A DNA stretch of 64,000 nucleotides, taken from NCBI GenBank assembly GCA_003298465.1, contig QNGA01000003.1, positions 248,001-312,000 of the forward strand, read 5' to 3'. Shown here one piece after another: positions 52,615-61,492 of this stretch. The notes beneath the pieces are model-generated. The model had not been told where the DNA came from, did no database searches, and saw only the letters and a list, made by a program, of their open reading frames with translations. Source of the stretch: a halophilic archaeon (GTDB taxonomy: Archaea > Halobacteriota > Halobacteria > Halobacteriales > Haladaptataceae). A program made the translations under genes and the position numbers. Within the stretch, counting starts at the first letter, position 1. The number at the start of each line of letters is the position of its first letter.

Positions 52615-53717
52615 ATGACTGACGACAAGTTCGACCTGTCACGACGGAAACTGCTCGGAGCGTTCGGAGCCATGGGTGCCGCCGGAGCGCTCGGCGGTGC
52701 GGGCACGATGGCGTACTTCAACGACGAGGAGAACAGCGCGGGGAACACGTTCACCGCCGGCGAACTGGACCTGAAGATAGACTGGGAGGAACACTACAAC
52801 GGGAAGAAGATAGAGGACCAGGACCTCACGAACGATCCCGGGCCTATCTTCAACACCGACAAACTCGACGACGTGAAGCCGGGCGACCACGGCGAGGCGA
52901 CCATCAGCCTCCACGTCTTCGACAATCCCGCGTGGGTTCGCATGGCGGGCGAACTCACGTCGAACGACGACAACGGCCTCACCGAGCCGGAGAAGAAGGT
53001 CGACGACACGGGCGGTGAGGGCGAAGGCGAACTCGCCGACGAAATCGAGGTGAAAGTGTGGTACGACGGAACCGAAGCGGAGGAGGGCGGCGGTAACAAC
53101 GAGTTCGAGGACGACGAGCTCCTCATCGCCGAGGGGTCGCTCCGGGAGGTACTGGACCAGCTCGAAGGCGGCATCCTCCTCGGAGACCAGACCGCGGACG
53201 GAGCGGACGCAGCCCAGAACGGAACCGTCACGACTACGTTCTGTGGCAGTCAACAGAGTCCACCCCAGGACCCGCCCGGTGGTCAAGCGGGGCAGTGCAT
53301 CCAGTGTCTTCCGTGCGACAATCCGGACGTGCTGGCGACGCCGTCCGGTCTGAACGGGTTCTGTTACGAACCTGGAGAGATTCCGGGAGGAGCGACTCAC
53401 GTCACGCTCAAGGCAGGCACGAACTGCTACGTCGGCGAGGTGTCGAGTTCGACGACCGAGATTTGCCTTCCGGACGACGCGCAGAACGAAATCAGCAACG
53501 CGACGTTCTACCGCTGTCCGAACGGCGACGGAGGAAACGGCGACGGCGATGGTGCTGGCCCAACTCGACGACCCAGTACGTCGGGTTCTCGTGGGAACTG
53601 CCGAAGGAGGTCGGCAACGAGGTCCAGGGCGACTCCGTCTCCTTCGACCTGAAGTTCCACGCCCAGCAGTGCCGCCACAACGACGACCCGAAGAACCCCT
53701 TCGGCGGGAACGCCTGA
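52615..53717 (+). pseudogene. SipW-dependent exported protein 2 (TasA/camelysin-like), frameshifted
   Basis: A second SipW-signal protein: 'LSRRKLLGAFGAMGAAGALG', 'GTMAYFNDEENSAGNTFTAG' and 'ELDLKIDWEEHY'. The family core ('NPAWVRMAGELTSNDDNGLT') is clear to about residue 195. A Cys-rich insertion follows (about residues 202-315, eight Cys including 'CIQCLPC'), ending in a Gly/Asp linker. There the frame is lost (near 53550-53560): frame 1 stops at 53652, whereas the true C-terminus 'STTQYVGFSWELPKEVGNEV' and 'DLKFHAQQCRHNDDPKNPF' continues in the next frame to 53717. One base gained or two lost would explain it. It follows paralogue 1 after 92 bases, with no promoter of its own visible. Confidence 0.75.
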
Positions 53718-53890
53718 GCGCACCCTCACACTCGTAGCTTTTTCCGCGAAACCGCCGACTGGTCGTTCCGTTCTTCCTCTCCGACTACCGCCGAGTGAAA
53801 CGAACCTGACGGGTTCGATATCGAACGGCCGCGCCACTTTTTTACGTGGAGGGGGGAGTGAACCTGAAGTGAGCAGCTGGATTAAATTCC

Positions 53891-56446
53891 ATGATTGACG
53901 AAACGATGCGAGTGCTGTACGTCGCCAGCGATCCGGACGTCGCGGAGTCGCTCGAAGGGCGGCGTTCGTCTCTGTCCGTGGAGACCGCGTGCTCGGCCGA
54001 GTGAGCGCGCGAGCGGTTGGCGGACGAGTCGTTCGACTGCGTCGTCAGTCGGCTGGAACTGCCCGACGCCGACGGTCTCTCGTTTCTCTCGTCGATCGCC
54101 GACGTTCCCGTGGACGTGCTGGCGGTGCTCTATACGCCCCGGTACGACTCCGACCTCGTCGCTCGGACGTACGGTGTCGGCGTCGAGTACGTCCACGACG
54201 CCGACGGCGAGTCGGTGGACGTTCTCGACCGGTTTCTCGCCAACCTCCCGTCGGTCCGGACCGAGAGCGCTCCCGAACGGTCCGAACGTCCCTCGGAGGA
54301 GGGTGCGACCGCCACGGACCGCATCGACTGGTCCGTGGACGACAACGCCTGGAACGACGCGGCGCCCAGGGAGCCGAACCGCCACCTCGCCACGCTGGCC
54401 GCGACGACTCCGGACGCCATCCTGACCATCGACACGGACAGCGTCGTCCAGTTCGCCAACCCGGCCATCGAGGAAGTTCTGGGCTACGCTCCGGAGGACA
54501 TCGTCGGCCGACCCCTGACGACGGTGATGAGCGACGACCTGGCCGAGCGCCACCGGCGGGGGTTCCAGCGGTACCTCGACACGGACGAGCGCCACCTCGA
54601 CTGGGACGGCGTCGAACTGCCCGGCCAGCACGCGGACGGGCACGAGGTGTCGCTCAGCGTTTCGTTCAGCGAGTACGTCGACGACGGCGAACGCCTGTTC
54701 ACCGGCGTTCTCCGCGACGTCACCGAGCGCAAACGTCGCGAGCAGCAACTCACGCGACTCAACGAACTCGCGCAGGCGCTCGCGACGGCGGAGACGACCC
54801 AGGTGGTCTGCGACCTCGCGGTCGAGGCCGCCAACGAGGTGCTCGATCTCCCCGTCGCCTGCATCGAACTGTACGACGAGACGACCGGACGTCTCACTCC
54901 GGTCGCGGAGACGTCCGGCGTCGACCACCTGGTCGGCGACGATGCGCTGTTCGCGTCGGAGTACGACGTGCTGTGGGAGGTGTACGCCACCCAGGAGGAG
55001 AAGATTCTGGACGACGTGCTGGCCGAAGCGGACCTCCCGGAGGAGGAGACGTCGCTTCGGAGCGCCATTGTCCTCCCCGTCGGAACGGACGGCGTGTTCG
55101 TCAGCGGCGCGACGGAGCGGGACGCGTTCACCGAGGCGGAGACGGTGCTGGCACAGATACTCGTCGCGAACGTCGAGGCGGCCCTGGACAGGGTGGAGCG
55201 CGAACGGACGCTCCGCGAGCGCACGGCCGAACTGGAGACGCAGGCCGAGACGCTGGCGCGCGTCAACCGCATCAACAGCGTCATCAGGGAGATAACCCGG
55301 TCGCTGACCCAGGCGTCGACCCGCGAGGAGATAGAACAGACGATCTGCACCCAGCTCGCGAACGCCGAACCGTACCGGTTCGCGTGGATCGGCGAGCAGG
55401 CGACCGTCGGCGGGGAGATAGTCCCGAAGACGTCGGCTGGCGTCGAACGCGGCTACCTGGACGAGATAACCGTCACGTCCGACGAGAGCCCGACCGGGCA
55501 GGGACCGGCCGGGCGCGCGGCGCGCACGCACGAGCCCCAGGTCCAGAACAACCTCGACGCCGACCCGCCGTTCGAACCGTGGCGGACCGAGGCGCTCCGG
55601 CGCGGCTACCGCGCGAGCATCGCCGTCCCGTTGGTGTACAAAGACACGCTCTACGGCGTGTTGAACCTCTACGCCGGCCAGTCGGACGTCTTCGACGACG
55701 TCGAGATCGCCGTGCTGCGGGAACTCGGCGAGATGATAGGGTACGCCGTCAAGGCGGTCGAGCGCAAGAAAGCGCTCGTCACCGACTCCGCCGTCGAGCT
55801 ACGGTTCCGCATCACCGACACGAACGTGACGGCGCTCCGGTTCGCCGGGCAGACCGGCGGTCGGTTCGAGTTCGAGGCGCTCGTCGAGCAGGCCGACGGG
55901 TCGCTCCGCGCGTTCTTCACCGTCTCCGGCGCGTCGTTCGAGGAGACCGAGCAGTTCGTCCGCGATACGTCGGTCGTCCGCGACCTGAACCTCATCGCCG
56001 ACCGCGACGGCGATTTCTTCTTCGAGGCGACCATCAGCGAGTCGAGCCTCCTGACGTCGGTGATGGAGTACGGCGCACACCCCACCGAACTGATCGCGAC
56101 GCCCGAGGGCGGCGAGTTGACGGTCGAACTCCCGCAGAACGGCGACGTGAAGGCGTTCCTGGAGATGTTTCTCGACACGTACGAGGGGGCCGAACTCCTC
56201 GCGCGCCGCGAACTCGACCGCCCGATCCAGACGGAAGAGGAGTTCAAGGCGGTCTACGAGAAGCGGCTCACCGAGCGCGAGACGGAGGTGCTCCGGACCG
56301 CGTACTTCGCCGGTTTCTTCGAGTGGCCCCGCGAGAGCTCCGGCAGCGACGTCGCCGACATCCTCGGCGTGTCACAGCCGACGGTGAACCGTCACGTCCG
56401 GAGCGGCGAGCGCAAGCTGTTCGAACTCGTCTTCGAGGGCGACTGA
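53891..56446 (+). pseudogene. Bat-type PAS-GAF-GAF-HTH regulator with in-frame TGA
   Basis: A frame of about 850 codons from ATG 53891 with TGA at codon 38 (54002-54004); a downstream product could start at 54017. Order: receiver-like domain (about 1-120) whose phospho-acceptor Asp is replaced ('VVSRLELPDADG'), PAS (about 160-275, 'AILTIDTDSVVQFANPAIEE'), two GAF domains (about 285-430 and 465-610), the bacterio-opsin-activator domain (about 620-760) and a C-terminal HTH_10 ('LTERETEVLRTAYFAGFFEW', 'DVADILGVSQPTVNRH'). It is a soluble sensor and transcription factor placed right after the TasA-like genes, so probably their regulator. The TGA could come from TGG or CGA by one transition. Confidence 0.75.
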
Positions 56447-56531
56447 GGCCGGGTCGACCGACCTGCGGACCACCGCGTGGCCGTGCGACCTGCGATTCTG
56501 CAGGGGGAGGGGACGTCGGCGTGGACCCCTC

Positions 56532-57263
56532 TCAGTCGTCGAAGCAGCGTTCGAACGCCGCGTCGTCGCGTATCGCCAGTACCTCCGCGGTTTCGCGCTC
56601 TCCAAACGTCATCGGTCGTCGCCACCACGGTCCCTTCCCGGAGTCGCTCGACAGGTCGGTCACCACGCGGTTCGCAGCCGTCCCCCGGTCGGGGCGACTG
56701 AGCGGGACCGCCGTCTCGTACAGCGCCGACCCGTCGTCGTCTCCCAGCAGGAGCACGGCGGCGTCGAACGCCTCGCGCTTGACGTGGGCGTTGTTCCGGA
56801 AGGGGTGGCGCTCGTCAGCGGACAGCGCCGCGAACGCATCGCCGTCGAGGGGGTCGCGCGCCAGCCGGAACTGGCCGACGAGGTACGCCCCCCAGTCGTC
56901 GGCGACCCAGTCTCGCCGGTCGTCGTCGGCCCCGCTCGTCGTGAGCGTCGCGTAGAAGAAGACGTAGTCGCCCGCGGCGAGGTCGAGGAGGGGTCGCGCC
57001 TTCACGCCGAAGGGGTCGCCGTAGGTGTAGCGCTCGCAGCACGGGTACTCGGCGAACTCCGGGTCGAGGTGGACGGGACGCTCGCTCGCGCCGTCCGGCA
57101 GGTCGACGTCGAGGCCCAGGTCGGCGTACGTCGGCACCGGTTCGCCGGTCGGCTCGGACTCGGGGATGGGAACGTACTCGAAGCGCCCGTCGGGGTAGAC
57201 GGGACCGCGAACTCCGGGTTCGTTCGTGTTGGCGGCGACGTTCAGCGCGACGGCGCGAGGCAT
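56532..57263 (-). CDS. Nmad3-like putative nucleotide modification protein
   Basis: A 243-residue soluble protein. 'ALNVAANTNEPGVRGPVYPD' (residues 5-24), 'GRFEYVPIPESEPT', 'HLDPEFAEYPCCERYTYGDP' and 'LAAGDYVFFYATLTT' match the family I know as Nmad3 (putative nucleotide modification-associated domain 3). Family members occur near DNA-base modification genes in phages and bacteria; no such gene is adjacent here, so a housekeeping role is possible. The start at 57263 matches the family N-terminus, although the frame runs on upstream. The fold is predicted to be alpha/beta. No catalytic residues are known to me. Confidence 0.65.
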   Translation of the reverse strand: MPRAVALNVAANTNEPGVRGPVYPDGRFEYVPIPESEPTGEPVPTYADLGLDVDLPDGASERPVHLDPEFAEYPCCERYTYGDPFGVKARPLLDLAAGDYVFFYATLTTSGADDDRRDWVADDWGAYLVGQFRLARDPLDGDAFAALSADERHPFRNNAHVKREAFDAAVLLLGDDDGSALYETAVPLSRPDRGTAANRVVTDLSSDSGKGPWWRRPMTFGERETAEVLAIRDDAAFERCFDD

Positions 57264-57367
57264 GTCGAGTCGTCGGTTCCCGGACGGCAAAAATGCTCGC
57301 CACTCGGTTCGGTGCAGTCGCTCCCGGCGGTCCGGACGCCGCCACGTCCCGGTTTCCCCCGCCCCCG

Positions 57368-57670
57368 TCACCAGACGCCCAGCGGTTCGACGCAGTCGCG
57401 GCAGTAGGTGTACTCCGCCCCGTTCGCCGTACCGCAGTGGGGGCAGTGGCGCACCTCGGCGTCGTCGTCCGCGTCGGCTGTCGCGTCGTCTTCGGCGAGT
57501 TCGTCCAGCATACGCTCGTTCCGCATGTCGTCCGGCGCGGACTGTTCGGCACCCGGCGGCGTCGAGTGCAGCAGGGGTGCGTCGTCGTCGCTCCGTAGGT
57601 ACCGGTAGATGAGCAACTGCAGTACCGAAAAGAGCGCGACGTACAGCACGATCCATCCCCAGACGTTCAT
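57368..57670 (-). CDS. membrane protein with C-terminal zinc ribbon (DUF7577-like)
   Basis: A 100-residue protein with one N-terminal transmembrane helix ('IVLYVALFSVLQLLIYRYL', about residues 7-25), an acidic linker, and a C-terminal zinc ribbon 'CPHCGTANGAEYTYCRDC' with two Cys-x2-Cys pairs. Such one-helix zinc-ribbon proteins are common in haloarchaea and have no assigned role. It lies downstream of the purB promoter region on the opposite strand. The ATG at 57670 is preferred over one five codons upstream. Confidence 0.75.
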   Translation of the reverse strand: MNVWGWIVLYVALFSVLQLLIYRYLRSDDDAPLLHSTPPGAEQSAPDDMRNERMLDELAEDDATADADDDAEVRHCPHCGTANGAEYTYCRDCVEPLGVW

Positions 57671-57872
57671 GCCGTGTGGTAGCATACGACTCCGAACTAC
57701 TTGGTAGCTTCGCTGACGGGGACGAAGCCGCACGCTCGCTCCGCTCAGGCGGTGAGGCGGTGGATTCGTGAGAACCGCGTGACCGCCCGCCCGCCAGCGC
57801 GCACGAACGGCGCGAACGCCGCTCGGCCGTGGATTCGACATTCTTTTGCACGCGCCTCGGGCACTGTCAGCC

Positions 57873-59270
57873 ATGACTGAAGACGAGTTCGGGCCGCTGT
57901 TCGCCGTCTCGCCGCTCGACGGACGGTACGCCGGTCGGACCGCGCCCCTGCGCGAGTACGCCAGCGAGGCGGCGCTCATGCGTGCCCGCGTGCGAGTCGA
58001 AACCGAGTATCTCGTCGCGCTCGCCGACCTCGACGCGACGCCGCTGGAACTCGACGACGACGAGCGCCGGACGCTCAGGAGCCTGTACGAGGAGTTCGAC
58101 GCGGAGGACGCCCGGGTCGTCAAGGCGCTGGAGACGGAGGGGTACGCGGGCTACCAGGCGACGAACCACGACGTGAAGGCCGTCGAGTACTTCCTCCGTC
58201 ACGCGCTGCCCGACGACCTGGACCGCGTCTCGCCGTGGATTCACTTCGGGTTGACCAGCGAGGACGTGAACAACCTCGCGCATCGACTGCTCGTCGGCCC
58301 TGCCGTCGAGTCGGTCCTGCTGCCCGAACTCGCCGCGGTCCGGGACGAACTCGCCGCGATGGCCCGCGAACACCGCGACCTGCCGATGCTCGCGCGCACC
58401 CACGGTCAGCCGGCGACGCCGACCACGTTCGGCAAGGAGATGGCCGTCTACGCCGCGCGAATCGGCCGCGCGACGGGACGCGTCGAGCGGGCCGTCGACG
58501 GACTGTCCGGAAAGCTCGCGGGCGCGAGCGGCACCTACGCGGCCCACGTCGCCGCCTATCCCGACGTGGACTGGCGGGCGTTCTCCCGCGAGTTCGTCGA
58601 GGGCCTCGGACTGGAACACACGCCGCTCGCCACGCAGGTCAACCCCTGCGACGACCTCGCGGAACTGTTCGACGCGCTCCGGGGGGTCAACGACGTGTTG
58701 CTCGACGTGGACCGGGACATGTGGCTCTACGTCGGCGACCGCTACCTCGGCCAGGAGACGACCGAGGGCGAGACGGGGTCGTCGACGATGCCGCACAAGG
58801 TCAACCCCATCGACTTCGAGAACAGCGAGGGCAACTGCTCGAAGGCCAACTCCGACCTCGTCTTCCTCGCCGACTACGTCACCACCTCGCGCCTCCAGCG
58901 CGACCTCTCGGACTCGACGGTCAAGCGCAACGTCGGCGCGGCCCTGTCGTACTGCCTGCTCGGCTACCTGAAGGCCCAGGACGGCCTCTCGAAGGTGGTC
59001 CCCAACGAGCAGGTCATGCGGGAGGAACTGGAGGCGACGCCGGAGATAATCGGCGAGGCGGTCCAGACCATCCTCCGTCGCGAGGGCCACGAGGACGCCT
59101 ACGAGCGCGTGAAAGACCTCACGCGCGGCGAGCGCGTCACCCTGGCCGACTTCCGCGACCTCTTCGACGACCTCGACGTGGACGCGGACACCCGGGAGGA
59201 ACTCAGGGCGCTCACCCCCGCGGGATACACCGGACTCGCCGACGAACTCGTCGACGAACTCGACGGGTAG
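57873..59270 (+). CDS. purB: adenylosuccinate lyase
   Basis: A 465-residue lyase of the fumarase/aspartase superfamily. 'GLTSEDVNNLAHRLLV', 'THGQPATPTTFGKEM' and the signature 'GSSTMPHKVNPIDFENSEGN' (about 300-320, with catalytic Ser and His) are intact. It cleaves adenylosuccinate to AMP and SAICAR to AICAR in purine synthesis. The start at 57873 matches the family; a TATA-like 'TTCTTTTGC' lies about 28 bases before it. It is monocistronic. Confidence 0.95.
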   Translation: MTEDEFGPLFAVSPLDGRYAGRTAPLREYASEAALMRARVRVETEYLVALADLDATPLELDDDERRTLRSLYEEFDAEDARVVKALETEGYAGYQATNHDVKAVEYFLRHALPDDLDRVSPWIHFGLTSEDVNNLAHRLLVGPAVESVLLPELAAVRDELAAMAREHRDLPMLARTHGQPATPTTFGKEMAVYAARIGRATGRVERAVDGLSGKLAGASGTYAAHVAAYPDVDWRAFSREFVEGLGLEHTPLATQVNPCDDLAELFDALRGVNDVLLDVDRDMWLYVGDRYLGQETTEGETGSSTMPHKVNPIDFENSEGNCSKANSDLVFLADYVTTSRLQRDLSDSTVKRNVGAALSYCLLGYLKAQDGLSKVVPNEQVMREELEATPEIIGEAVQTILRREGHEDAYERVKDLTRGERVTLADFRDLFDDLDVDADTREELRALTPAGYTGLADELVDELDG

Positions 59271-59336
59271 CGCCGCGTTCGCGGAGACGCCCCGGGCCGG
59301 CGTCCGTCTTCGCGGCGAGACGAGAGGCGAGCGCGG

Positions 59337-59708
59337 TCACCGATATAGATCGCGCTCGCCGTAGACGTACCAGAGGACGATTCCGCCGACGAGGATGCCG
59401 AGGACGGCGCTCACGCTCCCGACGACGAGACGGACCACGTCGAGCAGGACGTCCAGCGAGAAGACGACCATCGTCACCGTCCACCCCCACGACCGGAGCG
59501 TCCAGAGGCCGTAGACCACCAGCAGCTGGACGACCGAGAGGACGACGCCGACCGCACCGACGACGAGGCCGACCCCGCCCATCGCCGCCAGGCCGAGACC
59601 GGCGAGGAGGCCGTACAGCCCGCTCAGCCCCACGAGAACGCAGATGACCTTGATGCCGGTGGGGGCCGTCTCCCGGTCCGCTCCGTACGACGACTGGCTG
59701 GTCTCCAT
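59337..59708 (-). CDS. membrane protein, four helices
   Basis: A 123-residue integral membrane protein with hydrophobic segments at about residues 17-37, 40-62, 66-85 and 95-116, and a charged 'YGERDLYR' end. The 'GIKVICVLVGLSGLYGLLAG' start is typical of a small haloarchaeal membrane family. It converges with purB and diverges from the zinc-binding regulator. No function is proposed. Confidence 0.7.
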   Translation of the reverse strand: METSQSSYGADRETAPTGIKVICVLVGLSGLYGLLAGLGLAAMGGVGLVVGAVGVVLSVVQLLVVYGLWTLRSWGWTVTMVVFSLDVLLDVVRLVVGSVSAVLGILVGGIVLWYVYGERDLYR

Positions 59709-59823
59709 ACGGACACGTCCGCGCCCGTCCGGATAAGTGCCGCGCACGGACGCCACGGCGGAATCGCCGGGGGCGAACCCTTTATCCGGGAGCCACCCTT
59801 CTCCCTGGAACGACCGAACCGTA

Positions 59824-60750
59824 ATGACCGAGACGGAACCCGAGACGCCGACGACCGAACAGCGCCCCGACGCCGCGGGCGAGTCGGACGCCGAGGAGCG
59901 CGCCGACCCCAGCGACGCGTTCTCGGTCCTCGGCAACGAGGTCAGGATGGCCGCGCTACGCGCGCTGGCGGACGACGGCCCGCTCACCTTCTCCGAGCTG
60001 TTCGAGGCGACGTCCGCCGAGAAGACGGCCGGGTTCGCCTACCACCTGCGGCAGTTGACCGGGCGATTCTGCCGGAAGACCGACGGCGAGGAGTACGTCC
60101 TCACCTACGCCGGCCGCGAGGTGACGCGGGCCATCCGGGCCGGCACGTACACCGACAGCGTCGACGTCGACCCCATCCCGGTCGAGGACCCCTGTCCGTT
60201 CTGCGGCGAACGCGCCCTCGAAGCGACGGGCGCGGACAACTACGTCGCCATCGCCTGCCGGGCCTGCGAGCGCCCGACGCTCTCGCTGCCGTTCCCGCCC
60301 GGCGGCCACCGCGGTCACGCCCGCGAGAACCTGCTCTCGGCGTTCGACCGCCACCACCGCCACCGCCTCGCGCTGCTCGCCGACGGCGTCTGCCCGGAGT
60401 GTAGCGCGCCGGCGGAGGCGCGCGTCGAGTACCGCGACGGGGAGGAACTGCCGGACGAGCGTCCGCAGGTGGCGTTCGACTGCGAGCGCTGTGGCTGTCG
60501 ACTGCGCTCGCCCGTCACGCTGGCCGTGCTGGAACACCCCGCCGTCGTCGCGTTCTACCACCGCCACGGCGTCGACGTGCGCGACCGTCCGTTGTGGAAC
60601 GTCGGCGAGGAGTGGCGCGAACGGGTCGTCTCCGAGGAGCCGTGGTGCGTCCGCGTCTCGACGGAACTCGACGGCGACGTGCTGGCGCTGTTCGTCGCCG
60701 AGAATCTGACGGTCGTCGAGACGCGCGAGTCGACGACGGCGGCGTCCTGA
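59824..60750 (+). CDS. ArsR-type winged-helix regulator with zinc-ribbon region
   Basis: A 308-residue regulator. An acidic N-terminus (1-30) precedes an ArsR-like winged helix ('FSVLGNEVRMAALRALADDG', 'LTFSELFEATS', 'AYHLRQLTGRFCRKTDG', about 32-105). The middle holds Cys pairs typical of zinc ribbons: 'CPFCGE', 'ACRACER', 'CPECSA' and 'CERCGC'. The C-terminus ends 'FVAENLTVVETRESTTAAS'. The DNA-binding half is standard; the zinc-binding half may sense metals or redox state or bind a partner. The start at 59824 has a TATA-like 'CCTTTATCC' about 25 bases upstream. Confidence 0.8.
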   Translation: MTETEPETPTTEQRPDAAGESDAEERADPSDAFSVLGNEVRMAALRALADDGPLTFSELFEATSAEKTAGFAYHLRQLTGRFCRKTDGEEYVLTYAGREVTRAIRAGTYTDSVDVDPIPVEDPCPFCGERALEATGADNYVAIACRACERPTLSLPFPPGGHRGHARENLLSAFDRHHRHRLALLADGVCPECSAPAEARVEYRDGEELPDERPQVAFDCERCGCRLRSPVTLAVLEHPAVVAFYHRHGVDVRDRPLWNVGEEWRERVVSEEPWCVRVSTELDGDVLALFVAENLTVVETRESTTAAS

Positions 60751-60754
60751 CCCC

Positions 60755-61492
60755 CTACGAGGCGGACGCGTCGAGCAGACCCAGCGCGTCGAGCCGCGAC
60801 CGGCGCTCGTCGTCGGCGAGTTCGCCGTACTCGGGGGCGACGGTCGCGACGCTGACCGTCTCCGGCGCGATACCTTCCTCGTCCTGGCGCGATTCCGCGA
60901 GCGCCTCCAGCGCCAGGTCCACGCCCTGCTCGACCGAGAGGCCGTCGTCGTAGTTCGCTTTGAGGAACTCCCGGACGTCCCCGTCGTTCGCGCCGATGGC
61001 GGTCGCCCGCCACTCGCGGGGCGTCCCGGAGGGGTCCGTCTCGAAGAGACGGGGTTCGTCGTCCATCCCGCCCACCAGCAGCGCCGCGCCGAACGGACGC
61101 GCGCCGCCCTGCTGGGTGTACTCCTGGACGTGGTCCGTCAGCGCCTTGGTGAACGGTTCGACGCCCATCGCCTCGCCGTACCGCAGGCGGTCGCCCTGCG
61201 CGCGCCGCCGCCCGAAGTCGACGAGTCGCCTGGCGTCGGCGACGTGCCCCGCGCTGGCGAGGCCGACGTGGTCGTCGACCTCGTGGAGCTTCTCGACGCT
61301 CTCGGCTTCGAGGAGGGGCGAACGCAGTCGACGACTCGCCGCGAGCACGACGCCGTCCTCGGCCCGGACGCCGACGCTCGCGCTGCCGCGCCGGACCGCC
61401 TCGCGGGCGTACTCGACCTGGTAGAGGCGGCCGTCGGGCGAGAAGATGTTCGTCCCGCGGTCGTAGGCCTGCTGGTCGCGGTTCCCGTTCAT
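60755..61492 (-). CDS. psmA: proteasome alpha subunit
   Basis: A 245-residue alpha subunit. 'AYDRGTNIFSPDGRLYQVEY' (residues 9-28) is the family signature forming the gate, and 'GASVGVRAEDGVVLAAS'-like and 'RPFGAALLVGGMDDEPRLFE' are core strands. The alpha rings gate entry to the 20S chamber and dock PAN-type ATPases. Its start overlaps the stop of the beta-subunit gene by four bases (ATGA), so translation is coupled. The N-terminus lacks an extended tail. Many haloarchaea encode a second alpha or beta gene; whether this is the main or an accessory pair cannot be told. Confidence 0.93.
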   Translation of the reverse strand: MNGNRDQQAYDRGTNIFSPDGRLYQVEYAREAVRRGSASVGVRAEDGVVLAASRRLRSPLLEAESVEKLHEVDDHVGLASAGHVADARRLVDFGRRRAQGDRLRYGEAMGVEPFTKALTDHVQEYTQQGGARPFGAALLVGGMDDEPRLFETDPSGTPREWRATAIGANDGDVREFLKANYDDGLSVEQGVDLALEALAESRQDEEGIAPETVSVATVAPEYGELADDERRSRLDALGLLDASAS

